From assembly GCF_001562055.1 (NCBI RefSeq), contig NZ_LLWE01000009.1, forward strand, positions 1 to 53,688: a stretch of 53,688 nucleotides of DNA, read 5' to 3'. Below are positions 18,616-28,582 of the stretch, one piece after another. Position 1 is the first letter of the stretch, and each line of letters opens with the position of its first letter. The notes beneath the pieces were generated by a model. It saw nothing but the letters and a program-made list of their open reading frames with translations, was not told the DNA's origin and ran no database searches. Source of the DNA: Polycladidibacter stylochi. Its GTDB lineage: Bacteria > Pseudomonadota > Alphaproteobacteria > Rhizobiales > Stappiaceae. The position numbers were made by a program, and so were the translations under genes.

Positions 18616-18957
18616 AGGTAATTCCTCATCTATTTCAGGTGGCAAACTATTAATTTAGTGTCGAGCAATAGGCACGACCACTGATTTGTTGCTGTGAAAA
18701 TAGTCGTGTTTTCACGGAGGAGCAATGAGTCGCACCCATAATTTACAAATATTTTTCTTTCTTTTTTAACGGAACAATCCTAACCAATTGCAATATATAA
18801 TAGTTTTACTTTTATAAACACCTGAAGTTCGTTATTTTTTGGCATTTGGAAACTATGGATGGCTATTATAGTTTTAAGAACAGAAAAGCAGTACTGAGAC
18901 CTACAAGCACTGCTTTGCTTTTTTACCGTGACAACCTGGCATTAAAACCAAAGCCAA
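18616..18957. other. intergenic region with a terminator-like hairpin
   Basis: About 340 bp upstream of sodB. The part next to sodB is AT-rich and should hold its promoter. At 18885-18916 AAAGCAGT pairs with ACTGCTTT (16-nt loop), flanked by T-rich sequence on both strands; this probably ends the leftward aminotransferase transcript. Confidence 0.5.
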
Positions 18958-19815
18958 TTAAGAGTGAGCAAAGTCCCAATAAAGTTCACGGGCTTTTTGT
19001 GTAATCGGGCCAAGTTCCAACTGCTTGGTTTCGATACGATTGATGCCAGTAACCTTAGAATAGTTGCCCGTTGAAAACAGCTCGTCGGCTTCCATAAGCT
19101 CGCTATAGCGTAGCAGACGCTCATGCACTTTATAGCCTGCATCCTTGAGTAGTTTTATCACCCGCTGACGTGTTATACCATTTAGAAACGTGCCATTTGG
19201 GAACGGTGTATGTACCTCATTATCTTTGACCATAAAGATATTCGCGGAGGTTAATTCTGCCACATGTCCTAAAGCATCCAAAACAACCGCATTATCGAAA
19301 CCGCGTGATTTCGCCTCTGACATGGCGCGTGCATTATTGGGATACAAACAACCGGCCTTTGCTGAGACTGGCATGGTTTCTTCAGTCGGGCGGCGGAAAG
19401 GCGATAAAGTGACACTAAACGTGGCGTCCTTACTTGCCAATGGTGCTTCGAATAAACATAGGCAAAACCTGGTTGATGCTGGATCGCCGACAATTACGCC
19501 AGGACCATCGGATTCGGCCCAATACATTGGCTTAATGTACACAGCCTCATCCTTAGAAAACTTGGTCATCCCTTCTTTTGAAAGTTCCACCACCTCTTCC
19601 CAACGCATTGTTGGTCTTAGGCCAAGAGCAAGGGCTGAGTTATTCACACGCTTTGAGTGTAAATCGATATCTGGCAGGACACCTTCGAAACCACGGGCGC
19701 CATCGAAAACGCTTGATGAAAGCCATGCGGCATGTGTTCTCGGGCCCATAATGGCAGGATTTCCCTCAAACCATTCACCATCTATCCAGTTCCACGTTTT
19801 GGACCATTCCGTCAT
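18958..19815 (-). CDS. ilvE: branched-chain amino acid aminotransferase (class IV)
   Basis: 285 aa from the ATG at 19815 (AGGAG 6 bp upstream). Fold-type IV PLP enzyme: the Schiff-base lysine is probably K153 in SAKAGCLYPNNARAM, and the phosphate-binding EltSANIF-like block appears as VAELTSANIFMV, followed by PNGTFLNGITRQRVI. It transfers amino groups between 2-oxoglutarate and leucine, isoleucine or valine. Length and motifs fit the branched-chain group; D-amino-acid aminotransferase or aminodeoxychorismate lyase is the less likely alternative. Confidence 0.85.
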   Translation of the reverse strand: MTEWSKTWNWIDGEWFEGNPAIMGPRTHAAWLSSSVFDGARGFEGVLPDIDLHSKRVNNSALALGLRPTMRWEEVVELSKEGMTKFSKDEAVYIKPMYWAESDGPGVIVGDPASTRFCLCLFEAPLASKDATFSVTLSPFRRPTEETMPVSAKAGCLYPNNARAMSEAKSRGFDNAVVLDALGHVAELTSANIFMVKDNEVHTPFPNGTFLNGITRQRVIKLLKDAGYKVHERLLRYSELMEADELFSTGNYSKVTGINRIETKQLELGPITQKARELYWDFAHS

Positions 19816-20199
19816 TATACTCTCCTGAATATGCAAGCTCCCAGAGCATTTGTGGTTTTCGTACTTATAGGTTTTTGTATTTTTTCACCGTTACCTTGCC
19901 TTATTATGCCAGCTAGAAAACAAGTGCAAAAAAATAGCTCCAAACAGTATAAATACCCCAATAAAGGGTAGGATGTGTTTTTTTATTCTCAATAGAAGGG
20001 GATAGGTGTTCAATGTTTTTTAGCTGAACCAGGGCATGTAAACTGTGAATTCTTCATTGCTAAGGTTTTTTTGAAAAAATCTAGATATTGCTCCAATGGT
20101 TGCATGTGCGAAAGTCGATTTTCCAATGCAATTTATCGGAGACGGCCTTGACCTTTGAAGGAAAAAAGCATGTCTTACTCATAACTAAGAGGCCTTCTC
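19816..20199. other. intergenic region, divergent promoters
   Basis: About 385 bp between the aminotransferase and the haloacid dehalogenase genes, which point away from each other. It has A/T runs around 19930-20000 and 20070. No gene, repeat or hairpin was identified. Confidence 0.4.
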
Positions 20200-20871
20200 A
20201 TGGAGAAACCAATGCAGCATTCTGTGTATGCCTTTGATGCTTATGGAACTTTATTTGATGTGCATGCTGCTGTACGGCGCTATAGCGATGTTCTTGGACC
20301 GGAAGCACAGCAGTTTTCACAGATCTGGCGAAACAAACAACTTGAGTATTCTTGGGTGCATTCGCTCATGGGAAGCTACCAAAACTTTTGGGATCTGACC
20401 GAGTTGGCGCTTGATGCGGCATTCCATCATTGCCCTTCTATTGATAAAAGCCATCGAAATGCATTGCTTGAGGCCTATTGGCATCTGGACTGTTACCCAG
20501 AAGTGCCGATGGTATTGAAGGCTTTGAAAGAATCTGGCTGCCGCTTGGTGATATTGTCGAACGGTTCGCCAGAGATGCTCAGTGCTGCTTGCAAAGCCGC
20601 TGAAATAGAAGATTTATTTGATGAAGTATTCTCTGTCGATTTGATCGGCCGCTATAAACCTGATCCTCAGGTTTATGACATGGTTACAACACACTTTCGT
20701 GTGTACCCCAACGCAGTTTCCTTCCAGTCTTCCAATCGCTGGGATATTGCTGGTGCTAGCAATTTCGGTTTTCGAACCGTGTGGCTCAATCGTTTTCAAT
20801 ACCCTGAAGAGTATCACGATTACCCAGCCTCTGCGGTCCTTGCTGATTTAACGGGCCTAACAAGCTTATAG
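20200..20871 (+). CDS. haloacid dehalogenase, type II (L-2-haloacid dehalogenase)
   Basis: 223 aa HAD-superfamily hydrolase. Nucleophile D13 in FDAYGTLFDV, motif II Ser in LSNGSPEML, motif III Lys in YKPDPQVY, and motif IV SSNRWDIAGA, whose SxNxxD pattern is specific for (S)-2-haloacid dehalogenases rather than phosphatases. It would release halide from short 2-haloacids, giving D-2-hydroxyacids. Length equals the family norm. A second ATG four codons in (20212) also has GGAG before it. Monocistronic. Confidence 0.88.
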   Translation: MEKPMQHSVYAFDAYGTLFDVHAAVRRYSDVLGPEAQQFSQIWRNKQLEYSWVHSLMGSYQNFWDLTELALDAAFHHCPSIDKSHRNALLEAYWHLDCYPEVPMVLKALKESGCRLVILSNGSPEMLSAACKAAEIEDLFDEVFSVDLIGRYKPDPQVYDMVTTHFRVYPNAVSFQSSNRWDIAGASNFGFRTVWLNRFQYPEEYHDYPASAVLADLTGLTSL

Positions 20872-21137
20872 TAGCGGTCTGCTTTACCCCGTTTTTTTGA
20901 GGGAACTGGTCAGTAAGAGTGATTTTCTTGCTGCGCTATGTTCCCCATTACTTATTAGTATTCGAATGGCCATACCCAAAAAAGGCAGTTCTCAGTAGGA
21001 GAAAATTTCATTATTCATAGAAGCACTAAGGCTGTGTACTACAACCTGTTCATGTCAGCGTTTTACTGCAAATTATCTCTCATTTTTAAATGTGGGCGAT
21101 GCTTTTTGAGACCAAAATCCTAGTGAGTATTTGAAAG

Positions 21138-22079
21138 TTGATTTCAAATTTTCTGCCCAGTGCACCTTTTTTGCTCACTGTTACAGCGTTGATTTTATCT
21201 TCCATTTCACTAGGCAGTTTGGGATTTTTCGGAAAACTCGCCGCAGAAGGCAATATTTCCTCTGCCCTATTGCTTTTTATTCGCTTTTTTCTACCAGGTT
21301 TTCTCCTAGCCTATTACTTGCCCAGAGCCTATAAAGTGCCTCGAGAAGCGCTAAGGCAAATACTTTTGGGCGCACTCATGGCAACGGGTGTTTATTTGTT
21401 TTTTTTGTCGCTTAGCTCAATCGACCTTACCAATGCTTTATGCCTTTATATGAGTACTCCCTTGTTTTATTGGATCGCTTCGTCCCCCAGCGAGCAAAGT
21501 GAGCACCGGATTCGGCTACGACTCACCGGTTTGTTAAACCTTGTAGCTGTGGTTCTCATTGCTATAAAAATAACGATAACAAGCGCCAATGAGCAAAGTG
21601 GGAGCTTTTTTGCATTGGCATTATGCTTATTTTCCCCTTGCTTTTATAGTATTGTGAACGCGCATGCGAAACCACAACTAAGCCTGTTAAGTGGCAAATC
21701 GGCTGCCGCTTGCCTATTTTTAGGTGCAACGGTTGCATCCATTTTATTTCTCGCCACTGAGCTTTTATTTCGTACCAGCACGTTGAATTTGGCTGATACG
21801 CCCTTTGTATTTGCCGGTGTGGTTTTCTTCTCTGGTGCCCTACCCTTTTTCTTATTGTTGGTATGCGTTTGCCGGCGTGGAACGGGCCTTGAAAAGACAA
21901 CTAGCCTGATTGAGCTTGCTAGCGGATGTTTACTAGCGTTTCTCGCAGTGAAAGAGGAAATACACTTACTAAATGTATCGGCCCTCCTCCTTCTTGCAAT
22001 TGCGCTGTATTTATGCCCGCGGGTAACTCCCACTTCTTGGGGAGAGAGAAATGGCCTAGTAATTGAAAGCAAGCACTAG
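21138..22079 (+). CDS. EamA/DMT family transporter
   Basis: 313 aa, about ten hydrophobic segments in two EamA-like halves (first roughly 12-145, second 155-300), typical of the drug/metabolite transporter superfamily. The only usable start is TTG at 21138, since an in-frame stop lies two codons upstream; the ribosome-binding site is weak, so expression may be low. Substrate unknown. Its stop overlaps the end of the opposite LOG-family gene by 4 bp. Confidence 0.8.
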   Translation: MISNFLPSAPFLLTVTALILSSISLGSLGFFGKLAAEGNISSALLLFIRFFLPGFLLAYYLPRAYKVPREALRQILLGALMATGVYLFFLSLSSIDLTNALCLYMSTPLFYWIASSPSEQSEHRIRLRLTGLLNLVAVVLIAIKITITSANEQSGSFFALALCLFSPCFYSIVNAHAKPQLSLLSGKSAAACLFLGATVASILFLATELLFRTSTLNLADTPFVFAGVVFFSGALPFFLLLVCVCRRGTGLEKTTSLIELASGCLLAFLAVKEEIHLLNVSALLLLAIALYLCPRVTPTSWGERNGLVIESKH

Positions 22080-22657
22080 ATTTCTTCTTTATGAATGATT
22101 TTGGAAACTCTAGGCGGTTTATAAGCTTGCATCAATTCAATAAGCTCTTGGGGTTGCTTGGCAATTGCGAGCATGCTTTGGTTTTCAGCTTTCAAAAAGC
22201 GCTCCGTTACCATGTGATCAATAAATTCCAAAAGAGGATCAAAGTAGTTCTCGACATTCAAAAAGCCTAGGGGTTTGTTGTGGTAGCCTAATTGCCCCCA
22301 AGTCCAGACTTCGAATAGCTCTTCCAAAGTACCAATGCCACCGGGCAAGGTTATGAAGCCATCCGAGAGCTGCGCCATCATGGCTTTTCGTTCGTGCATC
22401 GATTTTACAATATGCAATTTTTGTATATCGGGATGAGCTATTTCAAGTTCTTGTAGTGCTTTGGGCAAGACACCAGTAACGTGACCCCCGGCTTCAAGCA
22501 GGGCATCGGCAATTGTACCCATTAGCCCTACCCGTGCACCACCATAGACCAGGCTTATATTTTGCTTGGCCAAATAATGCCCCAGCGATTGTGCCGCTGC
22601 CTCATAAGCAGGTTTAGCACCTGCACTGGAGCCGCAAAAAACGCAAATCGATCTCAT
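22076..22657 (-). CDS. LOG family protein (nucleoside 5'-monophosphate phosphoribohydrolase-like)
   Basis: 193 aa, a full-length LOG/TIGR00730 protein. N-terminal Rossmann start ICVFCGSSAG, then YGGARVGLMG, the key MHERKAMM and PGGIGTLEELFEVWTW motifs. Members cleave the N-glycosidic bond of cytokinin riboside monophosphates or AMP; in bacteria the natural substrate is often unknown. Convergent overlap of 4 bp with the EamA gene. Confidence 0.93.
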   Translation of the reverse strand: MRSICVFCGSSAGAKPAYEAAAQSLGHYLAKQNISLVYGGARVGLMGTIADALLEAGGHVTGVLPKALQELEIAHPDIQKLHIVKSMHERKAMMAQLSDGFITLPGGIGTLEELFEVWTWGQLGYHNKPLGFLNVENYFDPLLEFIDHMVTERFLKAENQSMLAIAKQPQELIELMQAYKPPRVSKIIHKEEI

Positions 22658-22761
22658 GGAAATTACCTTATAAAAACATATAGGTTTACTAGTTTTGTTC
22701 TATTGCCGCCCCTAAGGGCGACAACACCATATCGTACTCCAGATTTAATTTGCCAAGCCTT

Positions 22762-24150
22762 TTACTTAGCAAGCTCATCTAATACACGCACCCAAGAGCG
22801 AATGCCTTTGTGGTAGCTTTGCATTTCGTATTTTTCATTGGGTGAATGGATTTGATCCTCATCCAAACCAAAACCAATCAGCATGGTATCCATGTTGAGG
22901 ATATCTTTAAAGCTGCCAACTACCGGGATCGAGCCGCCTGAACCAACGAGGGCAGCTTCTTTTTGCCACTCATCTGCCAAAGCCTTGCGTCCATTTTCCA
23001 ATACAGGAGAATTAATATCAATTTGCAATGCCGGATCGCCACCATGCGGGTGGAACTCTAGTTCAAAATCTGCCGGACATTTTTCCTGCATGTAAGCACG
23101 AAAGGCGCTACGGATTTTATCGGGATTTTGATTTCCCACCAAGCGAAATGATATTTTTGCCTGAGCTATTGCCGGTATTACCGTTTTGAAGCCAGCACCT
23201 GTGTAGCCACCCCATAAACCATTGACCTCGCAAGTAGGGCGTGACCAGATTTGCTCTAGAGCGCTACGATCGCTCTCACCACCAGCTTGTTTCAATCCAA
23301 TTTCCCCCAGAAACTCTGCGGTATTGAAGCCCAGCTTGTCCCACATGCTTTTAATTTCCTGGGGAAGCTCTGGCACATCATCATAAAAGCCAGGTAACGT
23401 GATATGCCCATTTTTATCGCGCAGGCCTGCAATCATTTCGCTTAACACGTGTAATGGGTTGCGTGCCGCTCCGCCATACATACCCGAGTGTAAATCCTTG
23501 CTGGGCCCTTTGAGGGTTATTTCTTCGCCCACCAAACCACGCAGCATAATTGAGATAGCCGGCGTGTCGCGATTCCACATGTTGGTATCGCAAACAAGCG
23601 CTACATCTTGTGACAGCTCTTCTTTATTCGCTTCCAAGAATGGCTCGAGTGAAGGTGAACCGCTTTCTTCCTCACCCTCAAGAAAAACAGTGACGTTAAT
23701 TGGCAGGTCGCCAGTAACTGCCATCCAAGCCCGCATTGCCTCTACAAAGGTCATGAGCTGGCCTTTGTCATCGTTGGCACCGCGCGCAACAATCATTTGC
23801 GTGCCATCATCTCGGGTGACAACTTTCGGCTCAAACGGATCGGCATGCCAGAGTTCAATTGGATCAACCGGTTGAACATCATAGTGGCCATAAAACAGAA
23901 CATGCGGGCCTTTTTTACCCTCGCCAGTTTTATGACCGACAACCATTGGGTGACCAGAGGTATCGCGCACGCTAGAGGGAATACCTATATTGGTTAGCTC
24001 ATCTGCCAACCAATGTGCTGCCATGCGGCAATCATCCTTAAATTCAGGATCGGTTGAGATGCTTTTGATTTTCAAGAGATCAAACAACCTTGAAAGACTA
24101 TGCTCTAGGTTCGCATCGACGTGGGCAAGAACATTTTCAACTTGGCTCAT
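22762..24150 (-). CDS. M20 family dipeptidase
   Basis: 462 aa zinc metallopeptidase of the M20 family (M20/M25/M40 type). Zinc and catalytic blocks: FYGHYDVQPVDP (His, Asp), ARGANDDKGQL, EGEEESGSPS (catalytic Glu) and HSPNEKYEM near the C-terminus. It probably hydrolyses dipeptides, including carnosine- or cysteinylglycine-like substrates, in the cytoplasm. AGAGGT precedes the ATG by 6 bp. Downstream it is 105 bp from the LOG gene on the same strand. Confidence 0.92.
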   Translation of the reverse strand: MSQVENVLAHVDANLEHSLSRLFDLLKIKSISTDPEFKDDCRMAAHWLADELTNIGIPSSVRDTSGHPMVVGHKTGEGKKGPHVLFYGHYDVQPVDPIELWHADPFEPKVVTRDDGTQMIVARGANDDKGQLMTFVEAMRAWMAVTGDLPINVTVFLEGEEESGSPSLEPFLEANKEELSQDVALVCDTNMWNRDTPAISIMLRGLVGEEITLKGPSKDLHSGMYGGAARNPLHVLSEMIAGLRDKNGHITLPGFYDDVPELPQEIKSMWDKLGFNTAEFLGEIGLKQAGGESDRSALEQIWSRPTCEVNGLWGGYTGAGFKTVIPAIAQAKISFRLVGNQNPDKIRSAFRAYMQEKCPADFELEFHPHGGDPALQIDINSPVLENGRKALADEWQKEAALVGSGGSIPVVGSFKDILNMDTMLIGFGLDEDQIHSPNEKYEMQSYHKGIRSWVRVLDELAK

Positions 24151-24722
24151 TTATACCTCTATCATTGTTTGAGCTGGACTGGCGGCAGATACGGCCATGA
24201 TACACACAATTGTGTTTTGTTAAGTCCTATCGCTTTTCAAGGCCCGTTCGCAACTCGTATTATGACAGTCTGGTACAATTTCATGAAGATGTATGGGTGA
24301 ATATCGTAACTCGTGTACTAACAGTATGTAGAGGCGCTTTATGGCTCATGTATTGCCTCATTGGCGTAAATTTGATCTGCCATGTGCATTCACGCATAGG
24401 CCAGCGTTTCGACTTTCTTGTGCAAAAGGCGACAATGAAGATATTTGAAATAATTTGGTTTTAAGCAGCTTCTTAAATAATTGTTTTTTATCACTTTAAT
24501 CTGATAAATGTGCTCGGCAATTTTTGGCAAGGTGATTTTCACAGAAACGATGATTTAAAAATAAACTATTGTTTTTTAATAATGACCCCTGTCAATCACT
24601 TAACCCACTATGCGAAAGTTGCCTTTGCTGAATAAGCTGTCACACTTATTATGCTACAAGATAGTGCAGTGTTTTTAACTAAGCGCTATTGCGGCATAAT
24701 AAATAGGCTATTGGAGAATGGC
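24151..24722. other. intergenic region
   Basis: About 570 bp between the leftward dipeptidase and a rightward small gene. It contains a 12-bp palindrome (ACACAATTGTGT, 24204-24215) in the dipeptidase promoter zone, which chance alone would explain. 24465-24640 is strongly AT-rich. An open frame at 24210-24464 starts at a TTG without a ribosome-binding site and is not called. Confidence 0.4.
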
Positions 24723-25112
24723 ATGCATTACTTGGTCGATAACCTTGTAAACTCGATGGAAATATCAGAGGAGCAAGCTGAAACCGCAGTTGGTGAAATA
24801 CTCAATTATATTTCCAAGCATATCAGTGCGCAGGAGCTACAGGAAATTTTTGATATGTTTCCTTATGCAAAAGTAATGCTGGCCAAAGCAGAGGCAGCTG
24901 GAAGCCAAGGAATGCTTGGTGGACTGGCAAGCCCAATGAGCGGCAGCATATCGTTACTGGCAGCATTAGATAGCCTTACTTCCCAGGGCCTATCAATGGA
25001 GCAAATACACGAAGTTGCGCATACAACTATTCGCTATGCCAAGAGTAAACTTGGAGAAGAAAAGACTGAGCGAATTCTAAATAAAGTTCCAGATTTGAAG
25101 GCTATTGGTTAA
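24723..25112 (+). CDS. small helical protein, DUF2267/DUF2780-like
   Basis: 129 aa from the ATG at 24723 (GGAG 6 bp upstream; the frame opens earlier at 24651). All-helical look: LVDNLVNSMEISEEQAETAVGEI, a glycine-rich middle (GSQGMLGGLASPMSG) and a C-terminal helix ending RILNKVPDLKAIG. The pattern 'helix, EEQA..., glycine loop, helix' resembles DUF2267 and VcgC/VcgE (DUF2780) proteins; function unknown. No signal peptide. Followed by a hairpin with a T-rich tail. Confidence 0.7.
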   Translation: MHYLVDNLVNSMEISEEQAETAVGEILNYISKHISAQELQEIFDMFPYAKVMLAKAEAAGSQGMLGGLASPMSGSISLLAALDSLTSQGLSMEQIHEVAHTTIRYAKSKLGEEKTERILNKVPDLKAIG

Positions 25113-25172
25113 GGGGATGTAGCCTTCCAAGATTTATCTGGTCATCATTTATAGACATAAAAAACGATAAAT

Positions 25173-25221
25173 TGGCAGTTCGAACACTTAAATCTAACCA
25201 TCTAACTGCCATTTATTTTTA
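25173..25221 (+). terminator. hairpin terminator after the small helical gene
   Basis: TGGCAGTT at 25173-25180 pairs with AACTGCCA at 25204-25211 around a 23-nt loop, followed by TTTATTTTTAT. About 60 bp past the stop. Confidence 0.6.
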
Positions 25222-25266
25222 TACTCAAAAGTCATGGCTTAATATTAGTCTATACAAAGCAGTTGT

Positions 25267-25294
25267 TTGAACCGGTCATTTATGACCGGTTCAA
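25267..25294. repeat. perfect 13-bp inverted repeat
   Basis: TTGAACCGGTCAT at 25267-25279 is exactly complementary to 25282-25294 with a 2-nt spacer. It lies between the small helical gene and the 3' end of the LuxR gene. No T tract follows on either strand, so it could be a transcript-end structure or a protein-binding dyad. Confidence 0.8.
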
Positions 25295-25409
25295 TGCTAT
25301 TGAATTTTCTCACCATTTAACTGAGGCTCACAGATATTCTGGATAACTAACGGCCATATCAAGAACAACAAGCAAGGCTTACGGGTGCGTATTTGTTTGC
25401 TCGCTTTTG

Positions 25410-26111
25410 TTAAATGTCAATTTGCCCGTAGCGTAGAGCTTCAACAACTGTATGCGTTTTGTTTGAAGCATTCAGTTTTGCACTGGCGTTTTGTAGGTGT
25501 GCATGCACTGTTCGCTGTGAGATATCCAGCAACTCAGCAATTTCATGGGCAGTTTTTCCAAGAGCTGTGAGCTCTAATACGTGCCGCTCCCTTGCAGATA
25601 GGTCGCCTGGACGCTGGTCAGATACGACACCTAAATCATATAGTCGCCGAAAAGCTGCAGCCGCTACAATTTCGACCGAAGCCAAATCATAGGGTTCGAC
25701 ATTTATTTGCCTGCCGGCCCCCACCACCATTGCTTGAAAAGGCTTGAGTGCGTCCACAGGAATTATCATTATTTTGGCTCCATCGCCCAGACAAGCCAAT
25801 AATTCGGAGTTTGTTGTATCAATCGTTGAAAGGTTGCGAATAGCTGGACGGCGACCTGACAAGCCTAGCATCAATACGTCATCATGTGCCTGTAGCTGGG
25901 TACGCTCAACACCGCCATTTCGCTCATCGGGCCACCTCAACCGGTGAACCAGACTCTCAATCGTGCGGTTTGGCATAGGTAAACCAGTGATGAGTATATG
26001 TGATGCTCCAAGGCGGCGCAGATACGATTCAACGATATCCAACACTGGTTTAGCGGCCCTTGCATCCCTAATAGCCTCTAGTTTGGCATCAATATCTGGC
26101 GTATCGTTCAT
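25410..26111 (-). CDS. LuxR-type helix-turn-helix regulator
   Basis: 233 aa from the ATG at 26111 (AAGG 6 bp upstream; a GTG two codons earlier is possible). The C-terminal 65 residues are a LuxR HTH: LSARERHVLELTALGKTAHEIAELLDISQRTVHAHLQNASAKL. The N-terminal domain (residues 10-155) has the size of an autoinducer-binding domain but lacks the usual WxxxY and DP residues, so the ligand, if any, is different. No luxI synthase nearby. It is divergent from mutA across 470 bp, so control of the mutase genes is possible but unproven. Confidence 0.85.
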   Translation of the reverse strand: MNDTPDIDAKLEAIRDARAAKPVLDIVESYLRRLGASHILITGLPMPNRTIESLVHRLRWPDERNGGVERTQLQAHDDVLMLGLSGRRPAIRNLSTIDTTNSELLACLGDGAKIMIIPVDALKPFQAMVVGAGRQINVEPYDLASVEIVAAAAFRRLYDLGVVSDQRPGDLSARERHVLELTALGKTAHEIAELLDISQRTVHAHLQNASAKLNASNKTHTVVEALRYGQIDI

Positions 26112-26581
26112 CTGCACCTTAACTACTCCTAATTATGTATGAGCTTTGGTGTTGTATGAAGAAAAGTCGCCCTGCGTAATCACTAGGTAGTATGCGTATT
26201 ACATACACTAAGTATTATACATTTTATAAAAGTCGTCATCATATCTGTTGATAGATGAACTGACTGCGACTATTCTATATAGTGCCATTTCCCCACACAT
26301 AGTTATGTTATCTATTTTAGATATGCTTTGATTTTGCAGTATCTTGCTTAGCTTGTTGGCAATACTAACAGCGTTATCTACCGTAGGGTCAATCGCAACA
26401 AGTAGAGGATAAATTACTCTAATGGCATTTCTTACCAAGGCATGAATGTAGGTTTTCTAACAATGCCTTGGCTTAATTTGATGGGAAAAGGACAAAAGTT
26501 AAAGCGGCTTCGCTCTCGTCCTAATGCATAGCTTGAAGTGGCTTGCATATCACACGTATAACGGCTTCGGAAGGACTTGCT
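26112..26581. promoter_or_regulatory. divergent luxR-mutA control region with two dyads
   Basis: A 470-bp gap. Near luxR lies GTATG-N7-CATAC (26190-26206). Nearer mutA lies a perfect 9-bp inverted repeat, CCAAGGCAT (26435-26443) and ATGCCTTGG (26463-26471), 110 bp before the mutA start. The mutA ribosome-binding site GGAAGGA is at 26569-26575. An open frame at 26208-26438 (minus) has only a TTG start and no ribosome-binding site and is not called. Confidence 0.45.
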
Positions 26582-28582
26582 ATGGCTATTCAATACGTTA
26601 ATCTTGCAAATGAATTTCTATCGTTTTCACAAAACGACTGGGAAGAAGCTGCTCTTAAGGCCCTTCGGGGGAGAGAATTAACAGCACTAGAATCTAAGGA
26701 TCTCGACTCCCTAGAAATCCACCCCCTTTATTCCAGGGTGCTTGATAGTGCCCCATTAAAACTACGGGAAGGTTCTGTCCCTTGGACGATAACAGCACGA
26801 GCAGACTTTCCAAATCTGCAGTTGGCAAACAAACAGATTCTTGAAGACCTTGAAGGTGGGGCACAAGGATTAGAGCTTGTTTTGGCAGGCAGCATGCGCG
26901 CACGTGGATGCGGTTTGAATCTATTGAATGTCGATAATGCGCTCAAACTGTTTGAGGGTGTCAGGCTCGATCTTGTGGAACTAATGATTGATGCGGGGCG
27001 GTTGGGAAGCTCCACATTGGTTGTGGTACTCGAAGCCGCCGCCAGGCTTGGCGTGAGTGCTGACAAGCTCAAAATAACAGGTACAACGGATTTACCCAGC
27101 TATTTTGCCTCAAGTGGGGCTATGTATCTGACGAATGAACGATTACCGCGTTATATGGCGGATATAAAAGCGTTTATGCAGGAAAAAGCGCTTAAGGGGC
27201 CAGTCTTTCGCGCGGATGGCAGACTTTTTCATGATAGCGGTGCCAGCCCTGCATTAGAGCTCGCAATTGTATTATCTGGCCTTATTTATTATCTGCGCTC
27301 ACTTGAAGAAGCTGGCTGCCAAGAAGATGACCTTGGCCGCTGGGTTTGTAGTGTGCTTTCTGCCACTAGTGACCAATTCACAACTATTGCCAAAGCGCGG
27401 GCACTGCGTTTGTTGTGGGCACAATTGCTCGAAGCCTCTGGTTTGAAGCAGCACTCCATTGCTTTACACATGGAGAGCTCTTATCGCATGATGACCAAGC
27501 ACGATCCTTGGGTTAACTTGCTTCGCTCAACCACCGCCTGCTTTGCCGCTGGTATTGGTGGGGCCAATAGTGTGAGCGCTCTGCCACATACCAGTGCCTA
27601 TGGCTGCCCAGACAGCATGTCCCGCAGGTTTGCAAGAAATATGCAGCTTATTTTGCAAGAGGAATCCCATATTGCAAAAGTTGGTGATCCATCCGCCGGT
27701 AGCGGGCTAATTGAGCAGCGTACTCATGACTTGGCAGCTCAAGCTTGGCAACTATTCCAGAAAATAGAGCAAGCCGGTGGGATAATGTCGGCTTTAGAGA
27801 ATAAGCTAATCTTTTCTTTGATCGAAGATTGTCGTGCCCACGAGGATAAACTGGTTCGATTTGGCCATAGCAAAATTACAGGTACCAGCGCATTTCCAAA
27901 CTTGAACGAAGAACCGCAGACAGTGAAAAGGTATAATACACAAGTACCTGAAAGTGGTCAGTTTGCGCGGTATCTACGCCAACCGGATGCCCAAGGCTCA
28001 CAAATGAAGCAGTTGGCGGAGGCCATTCGGGAAGGGGCAAACACAACAGACCAAATACGGCTTGGTAAACAAGCTGAAGGTATTCTTTGCCCACCTATTA
28101 GTGCGGTTCGCCTTTCTAAACCGTTTGAGGCTTTGCGTGACAGCTCAGATTGTATCAAAGATGTCACGGGATCACGGCCCAAAGTGTTTTTGGCAACACT
28201 TGGCAATGTGAGCGCTTTCACTGGACGAGCAACATTTGCCAGCAACTTCTACGCTGTTGGTGGTATTGAAGCTTGTGGCGGCGAAGAATACACAAATCTT
28301 GAAGCCCTACAAAAGGCCTTTAAAGAAAGTGGCTCTGAAATTGCCTGTATTTGCGGCCAAGATGAAGATTACAAATCTTTAGGCCTAAACACACTGCGTG
28401 CCCTACAAGAAGCGGGCGCAAAAAGAGTTAGCCTTGCTGGTCGCCTGCGAGATGATCGAGAAGATTGGGACGAGGCTGGCCTCACAGCACAAGTATTTGA
28501 AGGCTGCGATATTCTTAGGGAATTACACCACTGTTACACTTACTTCACCGCATGTGCGGCCTGTGAATTGGAGACTACTTAA
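26582..28582 (+). CDS. mutA: methylmalonyl-CoA mutase small (beta) subunit
   Basis: 666 aa from the ATG at 26582 (GGAAGGA 6-7 bp upstream; the frame opens at 26543). It is the non-catalytic partner of MutB: same TIM-barrel ([26 protein letters not shown] region) and C-terminal B12-fold, but the cobalamin-binding DxHxxG is missing (the loop reads [16 protein letters not shown]), as expected for small subunits. With MutB it interconverts methylmalonyl-CoA and succinyl-CoA. The stop and the mutB start share one base (TAATG). Confidence 0.93.
   Translation: MAIQYVNLANEFLSFSQNDWEEAALKALRGRELTALESKDLDSLEIHPLYSRVLDSAPLKLREGSVPWTITARADFPNLQLANKQILEDLEGGAQGLELVLAGSMRARGCGLNLLNVDNALKLFEGVRLDLVELMIDAGRLGSSTLVVVLEAAARLGVSADKLKITGTTDLPSYFASSGAMYLTNERLPRYMADIKAFMQEKALKGPVFRADGRLFHDSGASPALELAIVLSGLIYYLRSLEEAGCQEDDLGRWVCSVLSATSDQFTTIAKARALRLLWAQLLEASGLKQHSIALHMESSYRMMTKHDPWVNLLRSTTACFAAGIGGANSVSALPHTSAYGCPDSMSRRFARNMQLILQEESHIAKVGDPSAGSGLIEQRTHDLAAQAWQLFQKIEQAGGIMSALENKLIFSLIEDCRAHEDKLVRFGHSKITGTSAFPNLNEEPQTVKRYNTQVPESGQFARYLRQPDAQGSQMKQLAEAIREGANTTDQIRLGKQAEGILCPPISAVRLSKPFEALRDSSDCIKDVTGSRPKVFLATLGNVSAFTGRATFASNFYAVGGIEACGGEEYTNLEALQKAFKESGSEIACICGQDEDYKSLGLNTLRALQEAGAKRVSLAGRLRDDREDWDEAGLTAQVFEGCDILRELHHCYTYFTACAACELETT

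Noticed and set aside
92-21030. 14-base match CATAGAAGCACTAA near position 92 and near 21017
   Set aside because: A match this short is expected several times by chance in a window of this size, and the flanks do not align.
24204-24215. 12-bp palindrome ACACAATTGTGT
   Set aside because: About a dozen such palindromes are expected by chance in 53 kb; nothing else supports an operator.
24210-24464. 84-codon plus-strand frame upstream of the small helical gene
   Set aside because: TTG start, no ribosome-binding site, unlikely amino-acid composition.
26208-26438. 76-codon open frame on the minus strand in the luxR-mutA gap
   Set aside because: It can only start at a TTG without a ribosome-binding site, no family is recognisable, and it lies in a region expected to be regulatory.
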